Shown: positions 34,406 to 42,827, numbered from the stretch's first letter. The stretch: 60,327 nucleotides of DNA from RGIG5612 sp045546255 (GCA_045546255.1 JAZQCK010000020.1:1-60327), one strand, 5' to 3'. Numbers and translations are program-made. Notes: generated by a model not told the origin, from the sequence alone.

Positions 34406-36229
34406 CTATTTCTGGTTGGAACGTTTTCTCAAACGGGAATCTAAGATCTTCTTTCTGATCCTGAGGGACTCAGGGGTTACCTCCAATAACTCGTCTGTAT
34501 CAATAAACTCCAGTGCCTGCTCCAGGCTCAGTTTTCTAGGCGGCGTCAGTTTTAATGCCTCATCCGCACTCGAAGATCTTGTGTTGGTAAGGTGCTTCGT
34601 CTTGCAGACATTGAGTTCAATGTCTTCTGTTTTTCCGTTTTCTCCGATGACCATACCGGCATAGACTTTCTCTCCAGGTCCGATGAATAAGGAACCGCGA
34701 TCCTGTGCGGCAAAGAGTCCGTAAGTGACGGCTTCTCCGGCTTCAAAGGCGATCAGGGAGCCCTGGTTTCTGTATGCGATGTCTCCTTTGTATGGTTCAT
34801 ATCCATCAAAGATCGTATTTAAGATACCGGTTCCTTTTGTAGAAGTTAAGAACTTTCCGTGGAAGCCGATCAGGCCTCTTGCCGGAATGGAAAACTCCAG
34901 ACGCACACTGCCGTCCGATAAAGTGGACATATTAAGGAGGCTTCCTTTTCTTTCCGAGAGCATGCTGATAATCGTACCGGAAAACTCTTCCGGAACATCG
35001 ATCACCGCCTGCTCCATCGGCTCTAGTTTCTTCCCGTTTTCATCTGTCTTATAAATAACCTCTGCCTTGCTGACTGCGAACTCATATCCTTCGCGTCTCA
35101 TATTCTCGATCAGAACGGAAAGATGAAGTTCGCCTCGTCCTGAGACTTTAAAGGTATCTGTATTTTCCGTATCTTCCACACGAAGAGAGACGTCTGTATT
35201 CAGTTCTCTGTAAAGGCGCTCTCTGATCTGTCTGGATGTACACCATTTACCTTCCTGTCCAGCAAGCGGGCTGTCATTCACAATAAAGTTCATGGAGATC
35301 GTCGGCTCTGAAATCTTCTGGAACGGGATTGCCTCCATGTTCTCTGCACAGATCGTGTCTCCGATCTGAAGGTCTGCGATACCGGAAAGGGCAACAATAT
35401 GCCCCACCTGTGCTTCTTTCACATCAACCTTATCCAGACCGCTGAACTCGTACAGCTTTGTGATCTTCACCTTTTCATGTGTGTTCGCATCATGCGCATT
35501 GAGGCGGATCAGTTCCTGTCCAACGCTGATCGTTCCGTTATCAACTTTTCCGACACCGATACGGCCGACATATTCGTTGTAGTCGATTGTTGAGATCATA
35601 ACCTGGGTTCCCTTATCCGGGTCCCCTTCTGGTGCAGGAATGCTTTCTAAGATTGTATCAAAGAGCGGTTTTAAATCTTTATGTTCATCATTCAGGTCTT
35701 TGATCGCATATCCCTGCTTTGCAGAAGCAAAGACGATTGGCGCATCAAGCTGCTTATCGGATGCATCCAGGTCCATCATGAGTTCTAAGACTTCATCGAT
35801 CACCTTTTCAGGGCGTGCTTCCGGACGATCGATCTTATTGATACAAACGATGACATCAAGATCCAGGTCCAAGGCTTTGCGAAGAACGAACTTCGTCTGT
35901 GGCATGGTTCCTTCAAACGCATCAACTAATAAGATAACGCCATTGACCATCTTAAGTACACGTTCGACTTCTCCGCCGAAATCTGCATGGCCCGGAGTAT
36001 CCACAATATTGATCTTGATCCCGTTATATTCAATCGCCGTATTTTTGGAAAGGATCGTGATTCCTCTCTCTCGCTCCAAATCGTTCGAGTCCATGACTCT
36101 TTCCTGCACTTCCTGTCCCTCACGGAAGACTCCGCTCTGAGCCAGCATGGCGTCGACCAGGGTTGTTTTTCCGTGATCAACGTGAGCGATAATTGCGATG
36201 TTTCTAATATTTTCCTGTTTGATCGTCAT
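34406..36229 (-). CDS. typA: translational GTPase TypA/BipA
   Basis: This 607-residue protein has the full TypA length. The GTPase domain shows AHVDHGKT (G1, residues 14-21), DTPGHADFGGEV (G3), and NKIDRPEA (G4), followed by the beta-barrel domain, two EF-G-like domains and the TypA-specific C-terminus (KTKHLTNTRSSS). TypA binds the ribosome and helps growth at low temperature and under stress, including 50S assembly. The gene has its own consensus promoter and heads a three-gene operon with the Sel1-repeat protein and MATE exporter. Confidence 0.98.
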   Translation of the reverse strand: MTIKQENIRNIAIIAHVDHGKTTLVDAMLAQSGVFREGQEVQERVMDSNDLERERGITILSKNTAIEYNGIKINIVDTPGHADFGGEVERVLKMVNGVILLVDAFEGTMPQTKFVLRKALDLDLDVIVCINKIDRPEARPEKVIDEVLELMMDLDASDKQLDAPIVFASAKQGYAIKDLNDEHKDLKPLFDTILESIPAPEGDPDKGTQVMISTIDYNEYVGRIGVGKVDNGTISVGQELIRLNAHDANTHEKVKITKLYEFSGLDKVDVKEAQVGHIVALSGIADLQIGDTICAENMEAIPFQKISEPTISMNFIVNDSPLAGQEGKWCTSRQIRERLYRELNTDVSLRVEDTENTDTFKVSGRGELHLSVLIENMRREGYEFAVSKAEVIYKTDENGKKLEPMEQAVIDVPEEFSGTIISMLSERKGSLLNMSTLSDGSVRLEFSIPARGLIGFHGKFLTSTKGTGILNTIFDGYEPYKGDIAYRNQGSLIAFEAGEAVTYGLFAAQDRGSLFIGPGEKVYAGMVIGENGKTEDIELNVCKTKHLTNTRSSSADEALKLTPPRKLSLEQALEFIDTDELLEVTPESLRIRKKILDSRLRKRSNQK

Positions 36230-36304
36230 AAATAAATTGCCTCTTATTTTTGTAAAATATGTTTGTTTTTTTCGTCTTTTTTTGTTAGTGTTGCACGATT
36301 TGTT

Positions 36305-36333
36305 ATTGTACTATTTTTTTATAAAGATGTAAA
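36305..36333 (-). promoter_or_regulatory. typA promoter
   Basis: On the minus strand TTTACA (36333-36328) and TACAAT (36310-36305) are separated by exactly 17 bases. Transcription would start near 36298, giving a leader of about 70 bases rich in A and T. The strand-opposite region 36334-36419 holds no gene that I can see. Confidence 0.8.
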
Positions 36334-36419
36334 TGTAAAAATGGCTATATTTCAAGCAAATACCTCTTCTTTTCTAGCTCTTCCTGTCAAAAGATTTTCG
36401 CAGTTTTAAAAATCTGTAC

Positions 36420-36448
36420 TTGCATTTCTGCGCTTTGCTTTATATACT
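36420..36448 (+). promoter_or_regulatory. tRNA-Val promoter
   Basis: TTGCAT at 36420-36425 and TATACT at 36443-36448 are separated by 17 bases. The expected start near 36455 is about 7 bases before the first base of the tRNA, as usual for stable RNA promoters. Confidence 0.85.
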
Positions 36449-36461
36449 AGACAATACCCGC

Positions 36462-36534
36462 GGGCACTTAGCGCAGCTGGGAGCGCACATCCTTGACGTG
36501 GATGGGGTCAGGGGTTCGAGTCCCTTAGTGCCCA
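36462..36534 (+). tRNA. tRNA-Val (anticodon GAC)
   Basis: The cloverleaf is complete: acceptor stem GGGCACT (36462-36468) with AGTGCCC (36527-36533), D-stem GCGC with GCGC, anticodon stem CATCC (36488-36492) with GGATG (36500-36504), and loop TTGACGT with anticodon GAC at 36495-36497, which reads GUC and GUU valine codons. The T-loop is TTCGAGT. The discriminator is A36534 and the CCA end is not encoded, so a CCA-adding enzyme must complete it. Confidence 0.97.
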
Positions 36535-36540
36535 CGCAAA

Positions 36541-36581
36541 AGAATCCTTGAAGAAACAAACTTCTTCGAGGGTTCTTTTTT
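36541..36581 (+). terminator. rho-independent terminator of the tRNA-Val gene
   Basis: AGAATCCTTGAAG at 36541-36553 pairs with CTTCGAGGGTTCT at 36564-36576 with two G-T wobbles on the plus strand, followed by a run of five or six T. The wobble pairs show it is meant for the plus-strand RNA. Confidence 0.9.
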
Positions 36582-36596
36582 ATTGTTAATCATGAC

Positions 36597-36626
36597 TTGA
36601 AAATAAACGAATGTATCGTCTAAAAT
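36597..36626 (+). promoter_or_regulatory. promoter of the deoxyinosine glycosylase gene
   Basis: TTGAAA at 36597-36602 and TAAAAT at 36621-36626 are 18 bases apart. The start codon at 36637 is only 10 bases after the -10, so transcription would begin just before or at the ATG, and no ribosome site is present. Confidence 0.55.
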
Positions 36627-36636
36627 ACAAAACGAT

Positions 36637-37128
36637 ATGAAAAGCAAAGAACAAACCATCATTCATCCGATCAAACCGACTTATGACAAGAACTCCCGGA
36701 TCCTGATCTTAGGGAGTTTTCCCTCTGTCAAATCCAGGGAGATGATGTATTTTTACGGACATCCTCAGAACCGCTTCTGGAAAGTTGTTGCGGCGCTCTA
36801 CAACGAAGAGGTTCCGATGACGGTCGAAGAACGGCACAGGTTTTTATTAAGAAACCGTATTGCTGTCTGGGATTCGATTCACAAGTGCACGATCATCGGC
36901 TCTTCAGATTCCAGTATTAAAGACGTTGTCCCCAATGACCTTAGCCCGATCCTTAAAACAGCAAAGATCGAACTGATCTGCTGCAATGGAAAAAAGTCTC
37001 ACGAGATGTACCGTAAATATATTGAACCGCAGACAGGCCGCGAAGCAATATGCCTTCCTTCTACGAGTCCTGCGAATGCAGCCTGGACTTTGGAAAAGCT
37101 AATCGATGCCTGGAATGTGATTTTGTAA
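36637..37128 (+). CDS. DNA-deoxyinosine glycosylase / uracil-DNA glycosylase superfamily (family 6)
   Basis: This 163-residue protein belongs to the uracil-DNA glycosylase superfamily. ILGSFPSVKSREMMYFYGHPQN (split here as GSFPSVKS near residue 28 and GHPQNRFW near residue 44) is the pyrimidine/hypoxanthine pocket region, and LPSTSPAN near residue 145 is motif 2. The pattern matches family 6 enzymes that remove hypoxanthine (deaminated adenine) from DNA. It is cytoplasmic and monomeric in known members. It stands alone on the plus strand between the tRNA and the FMN riboswitch, with a promoter so close that the mRNA may be leaderless. Confidence 0.88.
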   Translation: MKSKEQTIIHPIKPTYDKNSRILILGSFPSVKSREMMYFYGHPQNRFWKVVAALYNEEVPMTVEERHRFLLRNRIAVWDSIHKCTIIGSSDSSIKDVVPNDLSPILKTAKIELICCNGKKSHEMYRKYIEPQTGREAICLPSTSPANAAWTLEKLIDAWNVIL

Positions 37129-37167
37129 TACGCATCTTATCCCTTTAGAAGGCTAAATTATTTACGC

Positions 37168-37196
37168 TTTACATATGAAGATCTGCGTATTATAAT
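37168..37196 (+). promoter_or_regulatory. promoter of the ribU transcript
   Basis: TTTACA at 37168-37173 and a perfect TATAAT at 37191-37196 are separated by exactly 17 bases. Transcription would start near 37203, just ahead of the FMN aptamer. Confidence 0.9.
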
Positions 37197-37211
37197 TTCC
37201 TTCAGATAACT

Positions 37212-37330
37212 AATCTGTTTCAGGGCGGGGTGAAAGTCCCCACCGGCAGTAAAGTCTGCGAGCCCCTTTTCGGGGTTGATCAGGAGAATTTCCTGAACCG
37301 ACGGTTAGAGTCCGGATGAGAGAAACGATT
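37212..37330 (+). promoter_or_regulatory. FMN riboswitch (RFN element)
   Basis: The conserved RFN features are present in order: GGGCGGGGTGAAAGTCCCCACCGG near the 5' side (37222-37245), a variable arm with CCCC...GGGG, CAGGAGAATTTCCTG, CCGACGGTTAGAGTCCGGATG (37300-37320) and AGAGAAACG at the end. The P1 stem is GTTTC at 37217-37221 with GAAAC at 37322-37326. FMN binding is known to close this aptamer and turn off riboflavin transport or synthesis genes. Together with the hairpin at 37357-37383 it forms a transcriptional off switch for ribU. Confidence 0.97.
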
Positions 37331-37356
37331 GCATGAAAGAATGTGTGATTTTCGTT

Positions 37357-37383
37357 AGCCCTGACTTTTGTCAGGGCTTTTTT
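37357..37383 (+). terminator. riboswitch-controlled attenuator before ribU
   Basis: AGCCCTGAC at 37357-37365 pairs perfectly with GTCAGGGCT at 37370-37378 around a TTTT loop and runs into TTTTTT. It lies between the FMN aptamer and the ribU start, as expected for the expression platform. Confidence 0.95.
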
Positions 37384-37430
37384 CTTGGACAGATTCCTTA
37401 TCGAATGAAAAAACGAAAGGAAAAAGAAAA

Positions 37431-38114
37431 ATGGAAACAACAGTAAAGAAAAGCAAATTCGGTATTAAGGAAATTGCCTGCATCGGAATGCTGACAGCTC
37501 TTGCTTATGCAGTGATGGCTCTTTCCAAACTGATCCCGATCAATGTCGCAGGGTTTTTGACCTTTGACTTAAAAGATGTCATTATCGCAATCTGCGGCTT
37601 CATGTTCGGACCACTTCCGGGCGTTATCGTCTCGGTTATCGTCTCACTGATCGAAATGATCACAATCAGCTCCACCGGCCCGATCGGTATGCTGATGAAT
37701 ATCATTTCCACCTGCGCCTTTGTCGTTCCCGCAGCGATCATTTACAGATCAAACAGAAAATTCTCCCGCGCTCTGATCGGACTTATCGTGGGAATCTTCT
37801 GCATGACAGCAATCATGATCCTTTGGAACTGGCTGATCACCCCGCTTTACATGGGTGTCAGCAGAGAAGAAGTCGTATCCATGCTTCTTCCGGTATTCCT
37901 GCCATTTAACCTGATCAAAGCAGCAATCAATGCAGCGCTGACACTGCTGCTCTACAATCCGATTGTAACGGCACTTAGGAAAGCAAACCTGGTCGAAAAG
38001 AGTTCATCATCCGCGCCAAAGAAAAAAGGACTCTCTCTTGGAGTAACTCTGGTTTCTCTGTTTGTCCTGATCTCTTTGATCCTGGTTGTTCTCGCCTGGA
38101 CGGAAGTCATCTAA
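37431..38114 (+). CDS. ribU: ECF transporter S component, riboflavin-specific
   Basis: The frame is open from 37368, but that start lies in the attenuator, and I use the ATG at 37431 (METTVKKSKFG) preceded by AAAGG. The 227-residue protein has about six helices, and the S-component pattern IAMLTALAYAVMALSKLIP-like near the N-terminus (here GMLTALAYAVMAL, then FDLKDVIIAICGFMFGPLPG) fits RibU. It binds riboflavin and works with a shared EcfA/EcfA'/EcfT module encoded elsewhere. Control is by the FMN riboswitch directly upstream. Residues 190-205 form a basic linker, and a final extra helix ends the protein. Confidence 0.95.
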   Translation: METTVKKSKFGIKEIACIGMLTALAYAVMALSKLIPINVAGFLTFDLKDVIIAICGFMFGPLPGVIVSVIVSLIEMITISSTGPIGMLMNIISTCAFVVPAAIIYRSNRKFSRALIGLIVGIFCMTAIMILWNWLITPLYMGVSREEVVSMLLPVFLPFNLIKAAINAALTLLLYNPIVTALRKANLVEKSSSSAPKKKGLSLGVTLVSLFVLISLILVVLAWTEVI

Positions 38115-38132
38115 GCTACGCTTACAAAAAAC

Positions 38133-38173
38133 AATCCTGCACTTCATTTTCATGAACGTGCAGGATTTTTTTT
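38133..38173. terminator. bidirectional terminator between ribU and the GNAT gene
   Basis: AATCCTGCAC at 38133-38142 pairs with GTGCAGGATT at 38158-38167, extended by TTCAT with ATGAA. A T-run follows on the plus strand (for ribU), and A-rich bases on the other side give a T-tract on the minus strand (for the convergent GNAT gene). Confidence 0.9.
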
Positions 38174-38228
38174 AGTTCTTTTTCTGATGACTGCCGGCCT
38201 TCGAGCTTAAGCTTTATCTATGCCTTTC

Positions 38229-38678
38229 TCAGTCATGACAGCAGGTATGGAAGGATGTAATCTTTGCTGATAAAAATCTCTCATCTTCCGAAGGCTCGAA
38301 AAACATCTTTTTGAAAAACTTCTCAGCCTCCGGATTCGTGATCAAAGCCTTTTCAACAAAAACTTCTTCTGCTCCACACTGGTTCACCTTATCAACCAAG
38401 GTCCTCAAGGCAAATTCGCCGTATCCGTTATGACGGCACTCTTCCAGGATTCCGAGATAATCAATGCTGAAGCGGAAAGCTTCCAGATCAAAATTCAGTC
38501 TTCCGCAGCCAACCAGTGTTCCTTCATCCGCTGCGTTTTCCACAAGACGGACAACAATATTAACAGCCTCCGGATCTTTTGCGTCCTCGCCAACGCCAAA
38601 GATTACCTCGCGCATCTGAAGGACATCACTGAGATCCTCACCCTGATTAATATATTTTCCGTGGATCATCATTGCCAT
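38229..38678 (-). CDS. GNAT family N-acetyltransferase
   Basis: This 149-residue protein has a single GNAT domain: LVGCGRLNFD (strand 3), DYLGILEECRHNGYGEFALRTL, where R-x-x-G-x-G/A of motif A is represented by RHNGYG (near residues 87-92), and LITNPEAEKFFKKMFFEPS at the end. These enzymes move an acetyl group from acetyl-CoA to an amine. An odd C-terminus, FHTCCHD, carries two cysteines and histidines. It lies 6 bases after the lipoprotein gene, so the two are cotranscribed. The acceptor is unknown. Confidence 0.85.
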   Translation of the reverse strand: MAMMIHGKYINQGEDLSDVLQMREVIFGVGEDAKDPEAVNIVVRLVENAADEGTLVGCGRLNFDLEAFRFSIDYLGILEECRHNGYGEFALRTLVDKVNQCGAEEVFVEKALITNPEAEKFFKKMFFEPSEDERFLSAKITSFHTCCHD

Positions 38679-38684
38679 AATTGA

Positions 38685-39191
38685 TTACTCATCCAGTTTC
38701 TTTGTCAAATACTCTACCGTATTGACTGTCGTTCCATCAAGAAGGAAGACCAGTTTCATGTTTCCGGACTCATAGACCATTCGAAGGTCATCCTGAGAAG
38801 TCGGCTCACCATAGATTTCTTTTACATTATCAACGCTGTCACCAATTGCTGCACCTTCCGGTGTGGAAATCGTATCATCTGTGAAGATAACGTCAGAAAC
38901 ATAGTCGATTCCATCAAACTGATAAGTATCAATACGGAATCCGCTATAGGTATAGACCTTATCCATATCTCCGATTGCACAGCTTTCAGATTCAAAATAA
39001 GAAAGCGGCTCGCCTAAAGCTTCTTCCACTTTGGAAAACTCAGAGTCGATCTCAACCTTGGTTCCATTTGACTCAAAGAGGTATCCGCCGGCTCCGCCTG
39101 TGTTTCCGCCATCAGCTTTCTTTTCTCCACCGCATGCACAAAGAGCAAGTGCGGCAACAACTGCTACTGCAAGAACAATTATTTTTTTCAT
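38685..39191 (-). CDS. small lipoprotein with BamE/SmpA-like repeat architecture
   Basis: This 168-residue protein begins with a lipoprotein signal: a basic MKK, a hydrophobic core, then the lipobox LCAC with C20 as the lipid attachment site, followed by a GGEKKADGGNTGG linker. The mature part contains two related segments, VEEALGEPLSYFES and GDSVDNVKEIYGEPTS, each with a turn typical of the BamE/SmpA fold that occurs in many Gram-positive lipoproteins. It should be held on the outer face of the membrane. Function is unknown. AAAGGAT precedes the start. Confidence 0.8.
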   Translation of the reverse strand: MKKIIVLAVAVVAALALCACGGEKKADGGNTGGAGGYLFESNGTKVEIDSEFSKVEEALGEPLSYFESESCAIGDMDKVYTYSGFRIDTYQFDGIDYVSDVIFTDDTISTPEGAAIGDSVDNVKEIYGEPTSQDDLRMVYESGNMKLVFLLDGTTVNTVEYLTKKLDE

Positions 39192-39240
39192 GGATTTATC
39201 CTTTCTTTATAAAATCAACTGCATCATTATATATGAATTG
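39192..39240 (-). promoter_or_regulatory. promoter region of the lipoprotein-GNAT operon
   Basis: On the minus strand the 49 bases after the transglutaminase terminator contain TATAAT within CATATATAATG, but no good -35 at 17 bases (the region there is a T-rich tract from the terminator). It is the only likely promoter for the two-gene operon. Confidence 0.45.
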
Positions 39241-39272
39241 AAAAAGAAAAGAAACAGCGAAGCTGTTTCTTT
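39241..39272 (-). terminator. terminator of the transglutaminase genes
   Basis: GAAACAGC at 39251-39258 pairs with GCTGTTTC at 39262-39269, with A-T pairs extending the stem. On the minus strand the hairpin is followed by a T-rich tract from the A-rich bases at 39241-39250. Confidence 0.85.
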
Positions 39273-39307
39273 AAAAAGATTTAACAAATCTGTAAAAACT
39301 TCAGAAA

Positions 39308-41059
39308 TCAGGGGATTTCCGGATAAGCGGAGTGATCATATACGTATCTTCCATCGTTGACAGACTGCACTTCTGCTTCGGTCCAAAGGAAAACAGAGAT
39401 CGGATCGAAGCTTGGTGTCGTATCAAAATGATACCAGCCATGGCCATCACCGATATTGACCAGATTCCAGTAATGTTCCTGGGAACCATTGGTCCGGATA
39501 TCCATATTGGTTATGCCGGCGCGGTCAAGAAGCGCTTTGGAAAGAGCGAAATAGGAATAGCAGTCTCCCTGCCCTTTATGGATCATATCGAGCGCTGCAA
39601 TCACATAACTGCTCTTATCGGAATAATCTACAAAGGTATGATTGTTCTGAACATAGAAGAAGATTGCCTCCGCTTTCTCCCGAACGCTCATATCATCATT
39701 GATCAGCCACTCTAAAATACCATCGACCTCATTTAATAAAGCTTCTTCATCCGGCGTTTTGCGTGAGATCGTGATATTGATCGTAACGGTCGCTGTATTT
39801 CCAAATGCATCTGTCGCAGTATAGGTAACCGGATAAGTTCCTTCAGTATTCGGATCCACCTTAGAGGTGTCAACGGAGATTTCAACCTCTCCACTGTTAT
39901 CGGAAGCTGCAACATGCTCTTTATAGCGAATGCTATCTCCTAAGAAGGAGGTGAAATCCTCCGCCAGATCAAAGACCGGTGGCACGGTATCTACAATGCA
40001 GATCTTCGCCGGATATACGGTGTCTTTGTACATGACTTCGATATCATGCTCTGCACACACCTCATAGTCGATGGCGTAAACGTCTGAAATGATATAGGTG
40101 TTTTCTTCATTCACCTCTTCATCTTTGACAAAGTCATAGATGGACGGCGGTTCCGCACCTGCTTCCAGATTCAAGCGATAGATGATCGGGATAAGTGTTA
40201 ACTTCGCCGGAGCCGTCGTTACGTTTCCGGAAGTGTCTGTCGCGCAGATCTCAACATCCTGTGTGGTTCCAAACGCCTGAAGATCCGGCGCTTTCGAAAA
40301 GTCGAGGGTCACATCTGTCGCATCCTCTACGGATACCACAAAGTCCTTTGCTTCACATGCCAGTTCTTTGCCCGCTGTCAGGTCTTTGACTTCAAGTGTC
40401 GGTGCCGTTGTATCTTCCACGATCAAACGGCACTTATGTGTAAACATGCCGGCTTTGATCTTGAGCTGATAGGTTCCCAATGTATTGGTATCAAACGGCT
40501 CGCTGTCTTCTGTAAAAGAAGGATTCAGGAACGAGAATTTGACAAAGTCCTCTACGTTTGCCTCTGTCCCGATTTCCATGTGAACAGAAGAACGGACTGG
40601 AAAGACTTCGATCATAAAAAACAGCACCGCCAGCAGCAGGAATAAAAGAATGCCGCAGATTAAAAGGATTCTGGCAGTTTTTGCTTTTTTGTTTTTTCTT
40701 CTTTTGCCCTGCGGTCTGACCGGACGGCTTCCGGAAGAGGTGCGGGCAGAAGCTTGTCTGCTGCTTGCGCCGCTTCTCACTGCACTGTTTCTGGATGCAG
40801 TATTTCTTGCTGCAGAGTTTCTCTCCGGATTACTTCTTGTCGCAGTGTTTCTTTCCGAATAGTTTCTTGCTGCAGCGGTTCTTTCCGGATTGCGTCTACT
40901 TGCAGCTTCTCTTTCCGGATTGCTCCTGATAGCAGCGCTTCTTTCTGCACTGCCCCGAGCTGCACTGTTTCTTTCAGCATACCGTCTGACTTCACCGTCT
41001 TTTGCTGAATAGCGTCTTTCTGTATTTCGTTTTGGTGTTGAGTTATATTTATATCCCAT
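39308..41059 (-). CDS. membrane-anchored transglutaminase-like protein with decapeptide-repeat tail
   Basis: This 583-residue protein has an Arg-rich N-terminal part with seven ten-residue repeats (pattern R-x-N/S-P/A-E-R-x-A-A-x, residues 26-95), a basic stretch, one membrane helix (130-150), two or three Ig-like domains (ITISRKTP near the end of the last), and a C-terminal transglutaminase-like domain. The catalytic residues are C in GQGDCYSYFA, H in EHYWNLV and D in WYHFDTTP. The topology puts the repeats inside the cell and the catalytic domain outside. Such enzymes may cross-link or cleave peptides; function is unknown. A paralogue lies 36 bases upstream. Confidence 0.85.
   Translation of the reverse strand: MGYKYNSTPKRNTERRYSAKDGEVRRYAERNSAARGSAERSAAIRSNPEREAASRRNPERTAAARNYSERNTATRSNPERNSAARNTASRNSAVRSGASSRQASARTSSGSRPVRPQGKRRKNKKAKTARILLICGILLFLLLAVLFFMIEVFPVRSSVHMEIGTEANVEDFVKFSFLNPSFTEDSEPFDTNTLGTYQLKIKAGMFTHKCRLIVEDTTAPTLEVKDLTAGKELACEAKDFVVSVEDATDVTLDFSKAPDLQAFGTTQDVEICATDTSGNVTTAPAKLTLIPIIYRLNLEAGAEPPSIYDFVKDEEVNEENTYIISDVYAIDYEVCAEHDIEVMYKDTVYPAKICIVDTVPPVFDLAEDFTSFLGDSIRYKEHVAASDNSGEVEISVDTSKVDPNTEGTYPVTYTATDAFGNTATVTINITISRKTPDEEALLNEVDGILEWLINDDMSVREKAEAIFFYVQNNHTFVDYSDKSSYVIAALDMIHKGQGDCYSYFALSKALLDRAGITNMDIRTNGSQEHYWNLVNIGDGHGWYHFDTTPSFDPISVFLWTEAEVQSVNDGRYVYDHSAYPEIP
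40775..40984 (-). repeat. 30-base coding tandem repeat in the transglutaminase tail
   Basis: Seven degenerate 30-base units encode the decapeptide R-x-N-P-E-R-x-A-A-x of residues 26-95. The units differ at third codon positions and at several residues, so it is an old array and not a recent expansion. Confidence 0.8.
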
Positions 41060-41095
41060 TGTTTAATGGTCCATCCATTCTATTTCTGCTTCGAT

Positions 41096-42772
41096 TTACG
41101 GTATTGGTGGATATTTCGACGGGTCGTATGCATATCGTCCGTCATCGATTTCTTTTAATTGGGCATCCGTCCAAAGTAGGACGCTGACAACATAGGTGTG
41201 CGGACTGGAATCAAAATGGTACCATCCATGTCCGTCTTCAACGTCGACCAGGTTCCAGTAATGCTCCCTTGTAGGCCTGTTGACGTACTCGATGTCCATA
41301 TTCTTAACTCCGGCTCTGGTCAGCATTGCTTTCGAGATTGCAAAGAACGAATAGCAGTCGCCCTGCCCTGAGCGGAGCATGTTAAGTGCTGCGATCACAT
41401 AGTTACTTTTATCAGAGTCATTTACAAATACAAAGTTGCTTGTAATATAGGCAAAGATCGCTTCGGTCTTTTCTCTAGGACTCATGCCATCTTTTATAAT
41501 ATCCGCCAGGATCGCATCAACCTGATTAAACAGGTCTTGTTCATCTGCCGTGTGTTCTGCAATGGTGAGCGTGACCGTCACTGTCGTTGTATGTCCTGCG
41601 GCGTCCGTCGCCGTGTATACTACAGGATACTCGCCGACTTTACTTGGGTCAACTGCAGAATTATCAATCTCCAGATCATAGCTTCCGCTGTTATCCGTAA
41701 CATCCACATGTGCTTTGTACTGAATACTGTCACCAACATAAGCGGTAAAGCTTTCTGCCGCCAGAAACTCCGGCGCCTTCGTATCTTTTACACTGATCTT
41801 TGCCGGGTACTCTGTCCCTTTGTACAGCAGTTGTACATCATAATCGCCTTCTAAATGAAAATCAATGCCGGAAAGATCAGTGACCAGATGGGTCTGTGCT
41901 TCATCGATCTCTTCATCCGGTATAAAACTGTAGATCGTCGGAGTCTCTACCCCAACCTCCAGGTTCATCTGATATACGGTCGGATATAAGGTCACCTTCG
42001 CATGCTTTTCGTTCTGGTTTCCTGCACTATCAGTCGCAACGATAGAAATGTCCTGTTCCGTTCCGTAGAGTGTCGGATCCGGTGCTATTCCAAAAGTCAC
42101 TTCTGTTGCGGTCACATCTTCAAGCGACGTAACAAAGGCAGGCGCTGACCCGTCATCTCCATATCCTACGACCCGCTCTTCGAGGATTTCCATTTCAGGT
42201 GCTTTCGTATCCTGAATGATCAGCGTGCTTTTATGTGTAAATAAGCCGGCCTTGATCGAGAGGTGATAGGTTCCGGGTACGTTCGGATCAAACGCTTCGC
42301 TCTCTTCGGTATAAGCCGCATTTGCACGTGGCACACGAAGGAATCGTTTAACAGAAAACTCCGTCCCTGCTTCCACACGGACAGTTGCCCTGACAGGAAA
42401 TGCTTCAAACAGCAGGACAAAAAATACAAAGAGAACGGCTGCTAATATCAGCAAACGACGAAGGAGCTGCTTGGTCCGTTGTCTTTTCTGTATCCTTCTT
42501 TGCTGAACTCGTTTCTGCTGCGCACGGATCTGATGAGGATTTCCCTGCCGCAGCCTTCTTTGCTGTGTGCTGTTTTGATAGCGCGTGCTTTGATAGCGTG
42601 CCCGGCTTTGCGTTGTCCTGCTTTGGGAACTTCTCTGGGGAGCGCTCCTTCTTGGCGCTCTCTGCTGCTCTCTCCTGCGGCTTCTGGCTGCTTCCATTTG
42701 TGCGCTCTGTCTCATATGTTCGTGAATCTTCGCACGGTCTATTCTTTTTGTTATAGAACGTTCTCGTCTCAT
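41096..42772 (-). CDS. membrane-anchored transglutaminase-like protein, paralogue with Arg/Gln-rich tail
   Basis: This 558-residue protein shares the layout of its downstream neighbour: a basic N-terminal tail of about 105 residues rich in Arg and Gln but without regular repeats, one membrane helix (about 108-126), Ig-like domains and a C-terminal transglutaminase domain with GQGDCYSFFA, EHYWNLV and WYHFDSSP. FPVRATVRVEAGTE after the helix matches FPVRSSVHMEIGTE in the neighbour, so the pair arose by tandem duplication. It begins the operon; 55 bases separate it from asparagine synthase with no terminator visible, so read-through from that gene is possible. Confidence 0.85.
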   Translation of the reverse strand: MRRERSITKRIDRAKIHEHMRQSAQMEAARSRRREQQRAPRRSAPQRSSQSRTTQSRARYQSTRYQNSTQQRRLRQGNPHQIRAQQKRVQQRRIQKRQRTKQLLRRLLILAAVLFVFFVLLFEAFPVRATVRVEAGTEFSVKRFLRVPRANAAYTEESEAFDPNVPGTYHLSIKAGLFTHKSTLIIQDTKAPEMEILEERVVGYGDDGSAPAFVTSLEDVTATEVTFGIAPDPTLYGTEQDISIVATDSAGNQNEKHAKVTLYPTVYQMNLEVGVETPTIYSFIPDEEIDEAQTHLVTDLSGIDFHLEGDYDVQLLYKGTEYPAKISVKDTKAPEFLAAESFTAYVGDSIQYKAHVDVTDNSGSYDLEIDNSAVDPSKVGEYPVVYTATDAAGHTTTVTVTLTIAEHTADEQDLFNQVDAILADIIKDGMSPREKTEAIFAYITSNFVFVNDSDKSNYVIAALNMLRSGQGDCYSFFAISKAMLTRAGVKNMDIEYVNRPTREHYWNLVDVEDGHGWYHFDSSPHTYVVSVLLWTDAQLKEIDDGRYAYDPSKYPPIP

Positions 42773-42827
42773 GCAGCCTGCTCTTTTACAAATTCCCTTT
42801 AGTTACAATTCTTTTATCGGCTTATGA

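Noticed and set aside
36462..36534. tRNA read as tRNA-Asp or with another anticodon
   Set aside because: The loop is TTGACGT between paired CATCC and GGATG, so the anticodon is GAC and the tRNA is for valine.
40775..40984. Tandem array considered as a CRISPR or DNA satellite
   Set aside because: The 30-base units have no spacers, keep the reading frame and encode a decapeptide in a clear gene, so they are a protein repeat.
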